Assembly: GCF_000718255.1 (NCBI RefSeq)
Contig: NZ_JOFJ01000009.1
Span: forward strand, 124,001 to 188,000
DNA from: Spirillospora albida
GTDB taxonomy: Bacteria; Actinomycetota; Actinomycetes; Streptosporangiales; Streptosporangiaceae
Direction: 5' to 3'
Length of the DNA: 64,000 nt
Numbering within the stretch: the first letter of the stretch is position 1; every line of letters starts with the position of its first letter. Under the pieces are notes generated by a model. The model was given only the letters and a program-made list of their open reading frames with translations. It did not search any database and had not been told where the DNA came from. Below are positions 19,295 through 26,515 of this stretch, piece by piece. The translations under genes and the position numbers were made by a program.

Positions 19295-20155
19295 TCAGGG
19301 GTATCGGAGTTCGAGCGTGCAGCACTTCGGCCCGCCGCCCGCCTTGCGCAGCTCGGACATGTCCACCGGGACCGGCTCGTAGCCGTGCCCGGCGAGGGTC
19401 GCGATCAGGTCCGTCGCCTCCGCGTTGATGACGACGTGCCTGCCGTCGCACACCGCGTTCAGCCCGAGGACGGCCGCGTCCCGCTCGCCGGCGACGACCG
19501 CGTCCGGGAACAGCCGCTCCAGCACCGCGCGGCTTCCCGGCGAGAACGCCTCCGGGTAGTAGGCGACGTTGTCGCCGCCGAGCGCGAACAGCGCCGTGTC
19601 GAGGTGGTAGAAGCGCGGGTCGACCAGCCGGAGCGTCACGACCGGGCGGCCGAGGAACTCCTGCGCCTCCTGGTGGGCGGCCACCCGCGTCCGGAACCCG
19701 GTCCCGGCGAGGATGACCTCGTCCATGGTGAGGAAGTCGCCCTCGCCCTCGTTGGTGTGCTCGGCGTCGAGCACCTCGCCGAATCCGTTCGCCCGCAGCC
19801 ACGCCGCGTACGCGGGGCCCTCGGCGTGCCGCTCGGGGTGGGTGAACCGCGCCCCGTACACGCGCCCGCCGACGACGAGCGCCCCGTTGGCCGCGAACAC
19901 CATGTCGGGCAGGCCCGCGATCGGGTCGATCAGGCTGACCTCGTGCCCCAGCCCCGCGTACGCGGACCGCAGGGCCTCCCATTGCCGGACGGCCTCGTCC
20001 CGGTCGGCGCCGGCCGACGGGTCCATCCAGGGGTTGATCGAGTAGGTCACGGCGAAATGCTCGGGACGGCACATCAGGTAGTGCCGCTTCAGCCCGGTGC
20101 GGGCGGTGGGCGCGGTGCTCGCGGTGCTCGACTCCATCGTCGGCATGACGGACAT
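19295..20155 (-). CDS. ddaH: Dimethylarginine dimethylaminohydrolase (DDAH) family
   Basis: 286 residues in the guanidino-group-modifying superfamily. The C-terminal G-G-G-P-K-C holds the nucleophilic Cys (about 278). The acid and His region D-P-R-F-Y-H-L-D-T-A-L and the A-A-N-G-A-L segment are conserved. DDAH turns methylated arginines into citrulline and methylamines; some relatives in this group act on arginine or ornithine instead. I start at ATG 20155, with TGGAG ten bases upstream, rather than at the in-frame GTG ten codons earlier. No Lrp/AsnC regulator, often found beside such genes, is present here. Confidence 0.85.
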   Translation of the reverse strand: MSVMPTMESSTASTAPTARTGLKRHYLMCRPEHFAVTYSINPWMDPSAGADRDEAVRQWEALRSAYAGLGHEVSLIDPIAGLPDMVFAANGALVVGGRVYGARFTHPERHAEGPAYAAWLRANGFGEVLDAEHTNEGEGDFLTMDEVILAGTGFRTRVAAHQEAQEFLGRPVVTLRLVDPRFYHLDTALFALGGDNVAYYPEAFSPGSRAVLERLFPDAVVAGERDAAVLGLNAVCDGRHVVINAEATDLIATLAGHGYEPVPVDMSELRKAGGGPKCCTLELRYP

Positions 20156-20303
20156 ACGGTTCTCCAGAACGCGGTGAGGGGACACCCGAGATCGTAGGAA
20201 GGGCCGAGCCCGCGATCCATTACGCGATCTTGCGCTGACCAGGTGTTCCGTTGCGCGTTCGGAGCGATCGCCGACGATTCGTTGCGCACCGCCCGAGAGC
20301 CGT

Positions 20304-20328
20304 GGCGCGCCCCGCCCCGGGGCGCGCC
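20304..20328. terminator. Terminator hairpin after lpdA
   Basis: Perfect 11-bp stem (20304-20314 with 20318-20328) and a three-base loop, twelve bases beyond the lpdA stop. It separates lpdA from the ddaH promoter region. Confidence 0.75.
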
Positions 20329-20339
20329 GCGGGCCCGGA

Positions 20340-21743
20340 TCACATGTTGATCATGTGGCCGGCGAGGCCGTGCACGGCCTCCTTGACGGCCTCGCCCAGC
20401 GTCGGGTGCGCGTGGATGTTGCGCGCCACCTCGTGGACGGTCAGGTCCCACTGCTGGGCCAGCGTCAGCTGCGGCAGCAGCTCGGTGACCTCCGGGCCGA
20501 TCATGTGCGCGCCGAGCAGCTCGCCGTACTTCGCGTCGCTGATCACCTTGACGAAGCCGTCGCCCTCGCCCATGCCCAGCGCCTTGCCGTTCGCGCTGTA
20601 GGGGAACTTCGCGACCTTGACGTCGAAGCCCTGCTCCCTCGCCTGCGCCTCCGTCCAGCCGAAGCTGGCGACCTGCGGCTGGCAGTACGTGGCGCGCGGG
20701 ATCATCACGTACTCGATCTCCATCGTCTCCTCGTCCGCGATGGTCTCGGCGGCGACGATCCCCATCGCCTCGGCGGCGTGCGCGAGCATCAGCTTCGCGG
20801 TCACGTCGCCGATCGCGTAGATGTGGGGGACGGAGGTGCGGCAGCGGCCGTCGATGTCGATCGCGCCGCGCTCGGTCAGCGCCACGCCGGTCTTCTCCAG
20901 CCCGTAGCCCTCGACGTTCGGCTGGAACCCGATCGCCTGGAGCACCTTGTCCGCCTCCAGGACCTGCTGCGCGCCGTCCTTGCCGGTGACGGTCACCTTC
21001 ACCTTGTCGCCCGAGTCGTCGATGGAGTCGACCCGTGTCGAGGTGAGGACGTCGACGCCGAGCTTGCGGTACCGCTTGGCGAGCTCCTTGGAGATGTCGG
21101 CGTCCTCGTTCGGGACCATCCGGTCGAGGAACTCGACGATCGTGACCTTCACGCCGTAGTTGTGCAGGACGTACGCGAACTCGACGCCGATCGCGCCGGC
21201 GCCCGCGATGACGATGCTCTCCGGCAGGTCCTCGCTGAGGATCTGCTCCTCGTAGGTGACGACCCGCTCCGACAGCGACGTGCCGGGCAGCAGCTTCGTG
21301 CGCGCGCCCGCGGCGATGATGCAGCTGTCGAACGTGACGGTCTCGGTGGAGCCGTCGGCCTTCGCGACCTGGATCGTGTTCGGGTCGGTGAACGTGCCCC
21401 GGCCGTCGAACGAGGTGATCTTGTTCTTCTTCATCAGGAACTGGACGCCCTTGACGAGCTTGTCCGAGACCTGGCGGCTGCGCCGGAACGCCTCTCCGTA
21501 GTCGAAGGACACCGTGCCCTCGACCTTGATGCCGTACGTCTTCTGCTCCCGCGTGAAGATGTGCGCCAGCTCCGCGTTGCGCAGCAGCGCCTTCGACGGG
21601 ATGCAGCCGACGTTGAGGCATACGCCGCCCCAGTACTTCTCCTCGACGATCGCCGTTTTCAGCCCGAGCTGTGCCGACCGGATCGCGGCGACATATCCAC
21701 CCGGGCCCGCGCCCAGGACCACGACGTCAAAGTGATTGCTCAT
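20340..21743 (-). CDS. lpdA: Dihydrolipoyl dehydrogenase (E3)
   Basis: 467 residues. The FAD Rossmann motif G-A-G-P-G-G (11-16), the redox disulfide C-L-N-V-G-C (42-47), the NAD motif G-A-G-A-I-G, and the C-terminal dimer-interface H-x-H-P-T-L-G-E with the catalytic His-Glu pair are all intact. E3 reoxidises dihydrolipoamide of the pyruvate, 2-oxoglutarate and branched-chain complexes and of glycine cleavage. It stands alone, as in many actinomycetes. The start is the ATG at 21743 (M-S-N-H-F-D-V); longer upstream frames are not supported. Confidence 0.96.
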   Translation of the reverse strand: MSNHFDVVVLGAGPGGYVAAIRSAQLGLKTAIVEEKYWGGVCLNVGCIPSKALLRNAELAHIFTREQKTYGIKVEGTVSFDYGEAFRRSRQVSDKLVKGVQFLMKKNKITSFDGRGTFTDPNTIQVAKADGSTETVTFDSCIIAAGARTKLLPGTSLSERVVTYEEQILSEDLPESIVIAGAGAIGVEFAYVLHNYGVKVTIVEFLDRMVPNEDADISKELAKRYRKLGVDVLTSTRVDSIDDSGDKVKVTVTGKDGAQQVLEADKVLQAIGFQPNVEGYGLEKTGVALTERGAIDIDGRCRTSVPHIYAIGDVTAKLMLAHAAEAMGIVAAETIADEETMEIEYVMIPRATYCQPQVASFGWTEAQAREQGFDVKVAKFPYSANGKALGMGEGDGFVKVISDAKYGELLGAHMIGPEVTELLPQLTLAQQWDLTVHEVARNIHAHPTLGEAVKEAVHGLAGHMINM

Positions 21744-21867
21744 ATCCAGTGACGATATTCGTCGGCGCCCCGTCCTCGCATCCCGAGACGCATTCCGGGC
21801 ACGGAAGGACCGGCCGCCGTCACGTAGTGTCAGAGCCCGGCCCACCGAGCGGAGGAGGAGAAGGCGA

Positions 21868-22308
21868 GTGCGGATTCCCAGGCGCGTCAACACCGTCCTG
21901 GACTGGACAGAGGAGCATTTCGGCGCACTCGCGGTGGTCGTGATGCTGACGGTCGTCGCGGTGGTCGCGCTGCTCGCGCCCACCCGGATCGGGCTGCCGG
22001 TCGCGGCCTTCATCCTCGGCCTCGCCGGCGGCGGCTTCCTCATCCACCTGCGGATGAGCCGCCGGATCGCCCGCGTCCGCCGCGAGGCCGACGACCTGCT
22101 CCGCGAGAACGGCGCGCTCCGGCACCGCAACACCGTCCTGCTGAGCGGCGTCATCACGCGCGAGGCGCAGGAGACCCAGGCCCTCGTCTCGATCCCCGAC
22201 GACGAGGCGGAGGCCGCGCTGCTCGTCGGCGGCGACCTCCAGCCCACCACCACCCTCCCCGAGCTGCCGGACGAGGTGGTCGCGGGCGACACCGAGCGTG
22301 ACCGCTAG
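21868..22308 (+). CDS. Small two-span membrane protein with coiled-coil
   Basis: 146 residues. After a short basic start there are two adjacent hydrophobic helices (about 22-45 and 48-64), then R-M-S-R-R-I-A-R-V-R-R-E-A-D-D-L-L-R-E-N, a likely coiled coil, and an acidic tail. No catalytic motif. GTG start with GGAGGAGG at 21851-21858; TAGTGT at 21825-21830 could be its -10 box. It is nine bases before galT on the same strand and so may share its transcript. The function is unknown. Confidence 0.72.
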   Translation: MRIPRRVNTVLDWTEEHFGALAVVVMLTVVAVVALLAPTRIGLPVAAFILGLAGGGFLIHLRMSRRIARVRREADDLLRENGALRHRNTVLLSGVITREAQETQALVSIPDDEAEAALLVGGDLQPTTTLPELPDEVVAGDTERDR

Positions 22309-22317
22309 GCCGCCCGC

Positions 22318-23313
22318 GTGAACGTCACGCGCGCGCGCCTGTCGGACGGACGCGAGATCGTCTACTACGACGAGGCGCCCGGCCGGGTCCCCGTCCCTGA
22401 CCCGCGCGGCCTGCCGCCCGCCGCGGCGCGCTGTGAGATCCGCCACGATCCGCTGACCGGCGACCCCGTCACGATCACCGCGCACCGCAACGCCCGCACG
22501 TTCCTGCCGCCGCCCGACCGGTGCCCGCTGTGCCCCGGCGGCCCCGCGTCCGAGGTCCCCGACCCCGGCTACGACGTCGCGGTGTTCGAGAACCGCTTCC
22601 CGTCCTTCGCGGGACCGGGCTGCTGCGAGGTCGTCTGCTTCACCGACGAGCACGGGGCGTCCGTCGCGCGGCTGCCCGCCCGCCGCGTCCGGACGATCAT
22701 CGACGCGTGGGCCGACCGCACCGCCGCGCTCTCCGCGCTCCCCGGCGTGGCGCAGGTCTACCCGTTCGAGAACCGGGGCGTCGAGATCGGCGTGACCCTG
22801 CACCATCCGCACGGCCAGATCTACGCCTACCCGTACGTCACCCCCCGCACCGGGCGGATGCTCGACATGGCCGCGCGGCACGGCGGCGACCTGTTCGCCG
22901 GCGTCCTGGCCGCCGAGCGGGCGGGCGGCCGTGTCGTCCTGCACGGCGAGCACTGGACCGCCTACGTCCCGGCCGCCGCCCGCTGGCCCGTCGAGGTGCA
23001 CCTGATGCCGCACCGCCACGTTCCGGACATGGCCGCCCTCACCGCCCCCGAACGCGACGAGCTGGCCGTCCTCTACCCCGACCTCCTGAGGCGCTGCGAC
23101 GCCCTGGACGACGCCCCGCTGCCGTACGTCGCGGCCTGGCACCAGGCCCCGGTGGGCGAGGGCCGCGACCTGATCCGCCTCCATCTGCAGCTCTTCTCGA
23201 TCCGCCGCGCCCCCGGCAAGATCAAGTACCTGGCCGGCTCGGAGTCGGGCATGGCCGCGTGGATCAACGACGTCCCCCCGGAGGACACCGCCGCCCGCCT
23301 CGCCGCCGGCTGA
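22318..23313 (+). CDS. galT: Galactose-1-phosphate uridylyltransferase
   Basis: 331 residues. A zinc-site pair C-P-L-C (69-72) and the active-site H-P-H-G-Q (163-167, nucleophile His165) are clear. The enzyme swaps UMP between UDP-glucose and galactose-1-phosphate in the Leloir pathway. GTG start, without a good Shine-Dalgarno, nine bases after the preceding gene. The usual partners galK and galE are not adjacent. Related HIT-superfamily enzymes act on other nucleotides, but the length and Zn motif favour GalT. Confidence 0.9.
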   Translation: MNVTRARLSDGREIVYYDEAPGRVPVPDPRGLPPAAARCEIRHDPLTGDPVTITAHRNARTFLPPPDRCPLCPGGPASEVPDPGYDVAVFENRFPSFAGPGCCEVVCFTDEHGASVARLPARRVRTIIDAWADRTAALSALPGVAQVYPFENRGVEIGVTLHHPHGQIYAYPYVTPRTGRMLDMAARHGGDLFAGVLAAERAGGRVVLHGEHWTAYVPAAARWPVEVHLMPHRHVPDMAALTAPERDELAVLYPDLLRRCDALDDAPLPYVAAWHQAPVGEGRDLIRLHLQLFSIRRAPGKIKYLAGSESGMAAWINDVPPEDTAARLAAG

Positions 23314-23441
23314 CCGCCCGCGTCCGGACGGATCGCGCCGCCGGGCGCATATGTCCCTCCTCATGGCGGTTCGCGCAGGTGGCGGGCGGGACGCGGCCCA
23401 CCGGTTTCGCCGACTTCCGGAACGATCTGAGGTCGCTGCCT

Positions 23442-23447
23442 TACGCT
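23442..23447 (+). promoter_or_regulatory. Possible -10 box of a leaderless transcript
   Basis: TACGCT fits TANNNT and ends seven bases before the GTG at 23455, with no Shine-Dalgarno in between. This is the same geometry as at 26503 and 34249. Confidence 0.4.
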
Positions 23448-23454
23448 CCGTCAC

Positions 23455-24378
23455 GTGCCGGAGAGCGTGCGCGCGGCGCTGATCGCGCCCGGACCCTTCG
23501 ACGGCGTCACCGCGGCGGCCGCGGGGCGGCCGCTGGTGTTCGCCGTGCGCACCGATCCCGGCGGCACCACCGGCCGGGTGTGGGACGCCGCGTCCGGCGT
23601 GGCGATCGGCGCGCCGATCGCCGGCGTCCCCGAGCCGCGGGCGTTCGGCCTCCTGCCGGACGGCCCCGCGCTGGCCTGGAGCCACCGCGACCGCATCCGC
23701 GTCCTCGCGGGCGGGGGCGAGACCGTCCTCGAGCCCGAGCGCGCCACCCCGCCTGAGCTGATCGGCCTGGTCGTCCACGGCGGGCGGGGGGCGGTCGCCG
23801 CCGTGTTCGGGCCCGCGCGCGACGCCGAGGTGGTCGTGTGGGACGCCGCGTCCGGTGACCGGCTGGCCGCGTTCGGGGCGTGGCTCGGCGACCGCACGGC
23901 CCTGGACGGCTGGATCCTGCACGCCCCGCCCGGAACCGGCCCGCTCATCGGCCTGGCCCGCGACACCGACCGCGGCGACGGCGCCCTCCGCATCGGCCTC
24001 TGGGACGTGGAGCGCGGCGAGGAGATCGGCCGGGTCCCGGGGGCGGGCGACGGCCGGCCCGCGATCGCGGCGGGCCCGGACGGCCCGATCATCGTGCAGC
24101 CCGCAGACGGGGAGGTGTCCGTCCGGGCGCCGGGCGGGCCGCCCGCGGTGCTCGCCGCCCCCGGGCGGCCCGAGCAGGTCGCCGCCGTCTGGTGCGGAGG
24201 CCGCCTCCTTGTCGCCGCCGATGTTCCCGACGATCCCGGCACCCTGCTGACCTGGTGTGCTCCCGGCCCGACCCGGGCGCGCCGCGTCCGGGTGCCCGGA
24301 AGGGTCAACGACTTCGCGCTCGCCGCCGACGGCGCCTTGGTCGTCGCCACCGACGAGGGCCTCCACCGGATCCCGTGA
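23455..24378 (+). CDS. WD40/PQQ-like beta-propeller protein
   Basis: 307 residues made of repeated beta-strand units: V-W-D-A-A-S-G occurs twice (V-W-D-A-A-S-G-V and V-W-D-A-A-S-G-D), and L-W-D-V-E-R-G-E-E once, the typical end strand of a propeller blade. No signal peptide, membrane span or kinase domain, so it is likely a cytoplasmic scaffold. GTG start; a TACGCT box seven bases upstream suggests a leaderless mRNA. It is followed by a strong hairpin terminator. The partner is unknown. Confidence 0.72.
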   Translation: MPESVRAALIAPGPFDGVTAAAAGRPLVFAVRTDPGGTTGRVWDAASGVAIGAPIAGVPEPRAFGLLPDGPALAWSHRDRIRVLAGGGETVLEPERATPPELIGLVVHGGRGAVAAVFGPARDAEVVVWDAASGDRLAAFGAWLGDRTALDGWILHAPPGTGPLIGLARDTDRGDGALRIGLWDVERGEEIGRVPGAGDGRPAIAAGPDGPIIVQPADGEVSVRAPGGPPAVLAAPGRPEQVAAVWCGGRLLVAADVPDDPGTLLTWCAPGPTRARRVRVPGRVNDFALAADGALVVATDEGLHRIP

Positions 24379-24380
24379 AA

Positions 24381-24419
24381 CGCCGAGGGCCCGATCCTCA
24401 CCGGATCGGGCCCTCGGCG
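24381..24419. terminator. Perfect bidirectional terminator hairpin
   Basis: A 17-bp perfect stem (24381-24397 with 24403-24419) around a five-base loop, between two converging genes: the propeller gene (stop at 24378) and the 47-codon ORF (stop at 24430). Confidence 0.85.
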
Positions 24420-24429
24420 GATTCGCCGT

Positions 24430-24573
24430 TCAGCGCGTGGCGAGCTCGTCCTCGCTCAGGGACCCCTCCGCCTCGGCGGTGCCCGCGGCCTGCTCGGCCT
24501 CGGTGTCCGCCGGCCGCCGCGAGGGCCAGACGTCGAGCTTGGTGCGACGAGGGTTCGCCAGGGCAGTGTCCAT
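24430..24573 (-). CDS. 47-residue acidic small protein
   Basis: A short ORF that would be easy to miss. AGGAGGAG lies nine bases before its ATG, and it ends just before a perfect terminator on its own strand, so it looks like a complete small gene. The N-terminal third is basic with one Trp (T-K-L-D-V-W-P-S-R-R-P), the rest is acidic and Ala-rich (A-E-A-E-G-S-L-S-E-D-E-L-A-T-R). There is no Cys, membrane span or signal peptide. It could be a regulatory small protein or an orphan peptide precursor, but no maturation enzyme is adjacent. The function is unknown. Confidence 0.55.
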   Translation of the reverse strand: MDTALANPRRTKLDVWPSRRPADTEAEQAAGTAEAEGSLSEDELATR

Positions 24574-24791
24574 GTCCGCTGATCTCCTCCTGTGACTCAC
24601 GATCGACGGACGCCGGGCCTCCTGCGCATCCGGTCCGCCGGGGATGCAGATTGTCCCCGATGACCCCACCGGTACCGCAAAATGGTCTAGACCGCACCCG
24701 TCTTGCAACCGAACAACAACCCCACCGGCACCTTCATTCCCCGCCCCGAAATCCGGTGGCCGGACGGGCGGCCGTCTGGGAGCGTCGGGGC

Positions 24792-25313
24792 ATGGACGTC
24801 GCCGAACTGATCCGCCTGCAGGACGCGGGCACACCCATCAAGTTCCTGTTCTTCTGGGGGCATCGCAAGCCCGGCCCCGGCTATCTCAGCCAGTGGTACC
24901 CGTCGCCCTTCACCGTGGACGGTGTGACCTACGCCACCGCCGAGCACTACATGATGGCGGGCAAGGCGCGCCTGTTCGGCGACGGGGAGACCGCCGAGAA
25001 GATCATCGCGGCGTCCCATCCGAACGAGGTCAAGGCCCTGGGCCGCCGCGTCCGGGGCTTCGAGGAGGACGTCTGGGCGGCGAACCGCGCGTCCATCGTC
25101 GTCGAGGGCAATATCGCAAAGTTCTCCCAGAACCCGGAGATGGGCGCCTATCTGACGGGCAGCGGCGGACGCGTCCTCGTCGAGGCGAGCCCCCTCGACC
25201 GTATCTGGGGCATCGGCCTCGCGGCGGACGATCCGCGCGCCGGGCGTCCACGGGAGTGGCGCGGCGAGAACCTGCTGGGCTTCGCGCTCATGGCCGTCCG
25301 CGACCGTCTCTGA
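24792..25313 (+). CDS. NADAR family protein (YbiA-like N-glycosidase)
   Basis: 173 residues. The NADAR pattern is clear: F-F-W-G-H at the N-terminus, L-S-Q-W-Y-P-S-P-F, the conserved T-A-E-H-Y-M-M-A-G-K-A block, and the C-terminal D-R-I-W-G-I-G-L and G-E-N-L-L-G-F-A-L-M. Members split the N-glycosidic bond in riboflavin intermediates or remove ADP-ribose from guanine. Which one applies cannot be told. Monocistronic, preceded by 218 bp that also hold the promoter of the divergent small ORF. Confidence 0.9.
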   Translation: MDVAELIRLQDAGTPIKFLFFWGHRKPGPGYLSQWYPSPFTVDGVTYATAEHYMMAGKARLFGDGETAEKIIAASHPNEVKALGRRVRGFEEDVWAANRASIVVEGNIAKFSQNPEMGAYLTGSGGRVLVEASPLDRIWGIGLAADDPRAGRPREWRGENLLGFALMAVRDRL

Positions 25314-25353
25314 AGCGGGGAATCCTTCGGCATCGGACGGGTAAAGGACCGGC

Positions 25354-25725
25354 ATGGGTGAGAAGGCGGCGGCGGTCCGGGACGACCCGGTCGAGCAGAA
25401 CCTGCTGCTGGTCCGGCAGATCGTGGAGGCCGCGCAGCAGGAGATGGTGGAGAAGGCGAGGCGGCGCGTCCCCGCGCTGAGGATGGGCGTGGTCGCGGGG
25501 GCGCTGGGCGCGATGGCGACGGCGGCGACCTATCGGATGAACGTCGTGCTGCTGGAGAAGAAGCTCCCGCCCGAGCTGGCGTCGTTCGTGGCGGCCATGG
25601 CCTACGGCGGCGGAGCCGGCGCGGCCGCGATGGCGGCGTCCCGGAAGTGGAAGGGCCTCCCGGCCCCCCTGCCGACCCGGACCGCCCGCCAGGTCGCGGA
25701 GATCCTCACCGACTCGGATCGGTGA
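25354..25725 (+). CDS. Small membrane protein, holin-X-like
   Basis: 123 residues: a charged N-terminal helix (V-E-Q-N-L-L-L-V-R-Q-I-V-E-A-A-Q-Q-E-M), then two weakly hydrophobic Gly/Ala-rich segments (about 43-60 and 72-94) and a polar tail. The arrangement recalls actinobacterial holin-X-like proteins, but similarity is only in overall shape. It follows the NADAR gene by 40 bp and overlaps the converging LmeA-like gene by 20 bp. Confidence 0.55.
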   Translation: MGEKAAAVRDDPVEQNLLLVRQIVEAAQQEMVEKARRRVPALRMGVVAGALGAMATAATYRMNVVLLEKKLPPELASFVAAMAYGGGAGAAAMAASRKWKGLPAPLPTRTARQVAEILTDSDR

Positions 25726-26431
25726 ATCTGACCTTCCGGCCGGTGACGCGGAGGCCGATGCCGTCCTTGGAGACGGTCAGGCCCTGGAACGCGAGGCCCA
25801 GGGGGAGGCGCCCCACCGGGACGGTGAAGTCGAGGGTGTCGGTCAGCTCCTCCAGGCCGAATCCCTCGATGGACACCGGACGCACCCGGATGCTGTTCCC
25901 CTCCTTGGTGACGCTCGCGACGGCGTTCGCGGTCGTGATGCCGAGATCGACCTTGGCTCGGACGCGGTTCGGGCCGTCGGCGGTCAGCTCCAGGGCCGGG
26001 TTGCCGCCGGCGGCGGCGAGGTCCTTGAAACTGACGAAGGCTTTGCCGTCCAGGGAGCCGAGGGTGCCGCTCTCGAAGGTCCAGCCGTCGACGGTCACAT
26101 CGCGGGCGCGCACTTCGAGGCTGCTGATGCGCAGGGGTCCGACCCGGATATCGGACGAACTGAGCCGGACATCTCCGAAATGGCGGGACGCGACCTGGGT
26201 GAGAAAGGGGAATCCCTTGATCGTCACCTTCGGTTCGGCCGGAAATCCCTGATTCCTGATCTCGGACGCCATCGTGCGCTGAGCGTACGAGAGCGCGGCA
26301 CGGTCCAGTACCGCCAGCCCCAACGGCACCAGGATCACCAGCGCGAGGACGACGAGCGACCACCGCGGCCTCCGGCGCCGGGGCAGGCGGTCCTCGCGTG
26401 TGACGGTCGCCGCTCCGGGCGGGTTCGCCAT
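25706..26431 (-). CDS. DUF2993 / LmeA-like phospholipid-binding protein
   Basis: 241 residues. An Arg-rich N-terminus and one transmembrane segment (W-S-L-V-V-L-A-L-V-I-L-V-P-L-G-L) act as a signal anchor. The exported part fits DUF2993: V-T-I-K-G-F-P-F-L-T-Q-V-A followed by beta-rich repeats. LmeA of mycobacteria is a periplasmic phosphoinositide-binding protein needed for lipomannan maturation. The start is taken at ATG 26431 behind GGGGAG rather than at the GTG three codons upstream. Confidence 0.85.
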   Translation of the reverse strand: MANPPGAATVTREDRLPRRRRPRWSLVVLALVILVPLGLAVLDRAALSYAQRTMASEIRNQGFPAEPKVTIKGFPFLTQVASRHFGDVRLSSSDIRVGPLRISSLEVRARDVTVDGWTFESGTLGSLDGKAFVSFKDLAAAGGNPALELTADGPNRVRAKVDLGITTANAVASVTKEGNSIRVRPVSIEGFGLEELTDTLDFTVPVGRLPLGLAFQGLTVSKDGIGLRVTGRKVRFTDPSR

Positions 26432-26502
26432 GCTCCCCACTCAATTGCGGGCGGAGCCGGCTGTCAACGCCGGGGGCCGGGGACAATTCGCTTTCCAGCC
26501 TT

Positions 26503-26508
26503 TACACT
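26503..26508 (+). promoter_or_regulatory. Possible -10 box of a leaderless transcript
   Basis: TACACT ends seven bases before the ATG of the FHA-ABC gene and no Shine-Dalgarno separates them, so the mRNA may begin at the start codon. Confidence 0.5.
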
Positions 26509-26515
26509 CCGGACC

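Noticed and set aside
24430..24573. ATP-grasp or radical-SAM RiPP precursor
   Set aside because: No maturase lies within several kb and the peptide has none of the precursor signatures I know.
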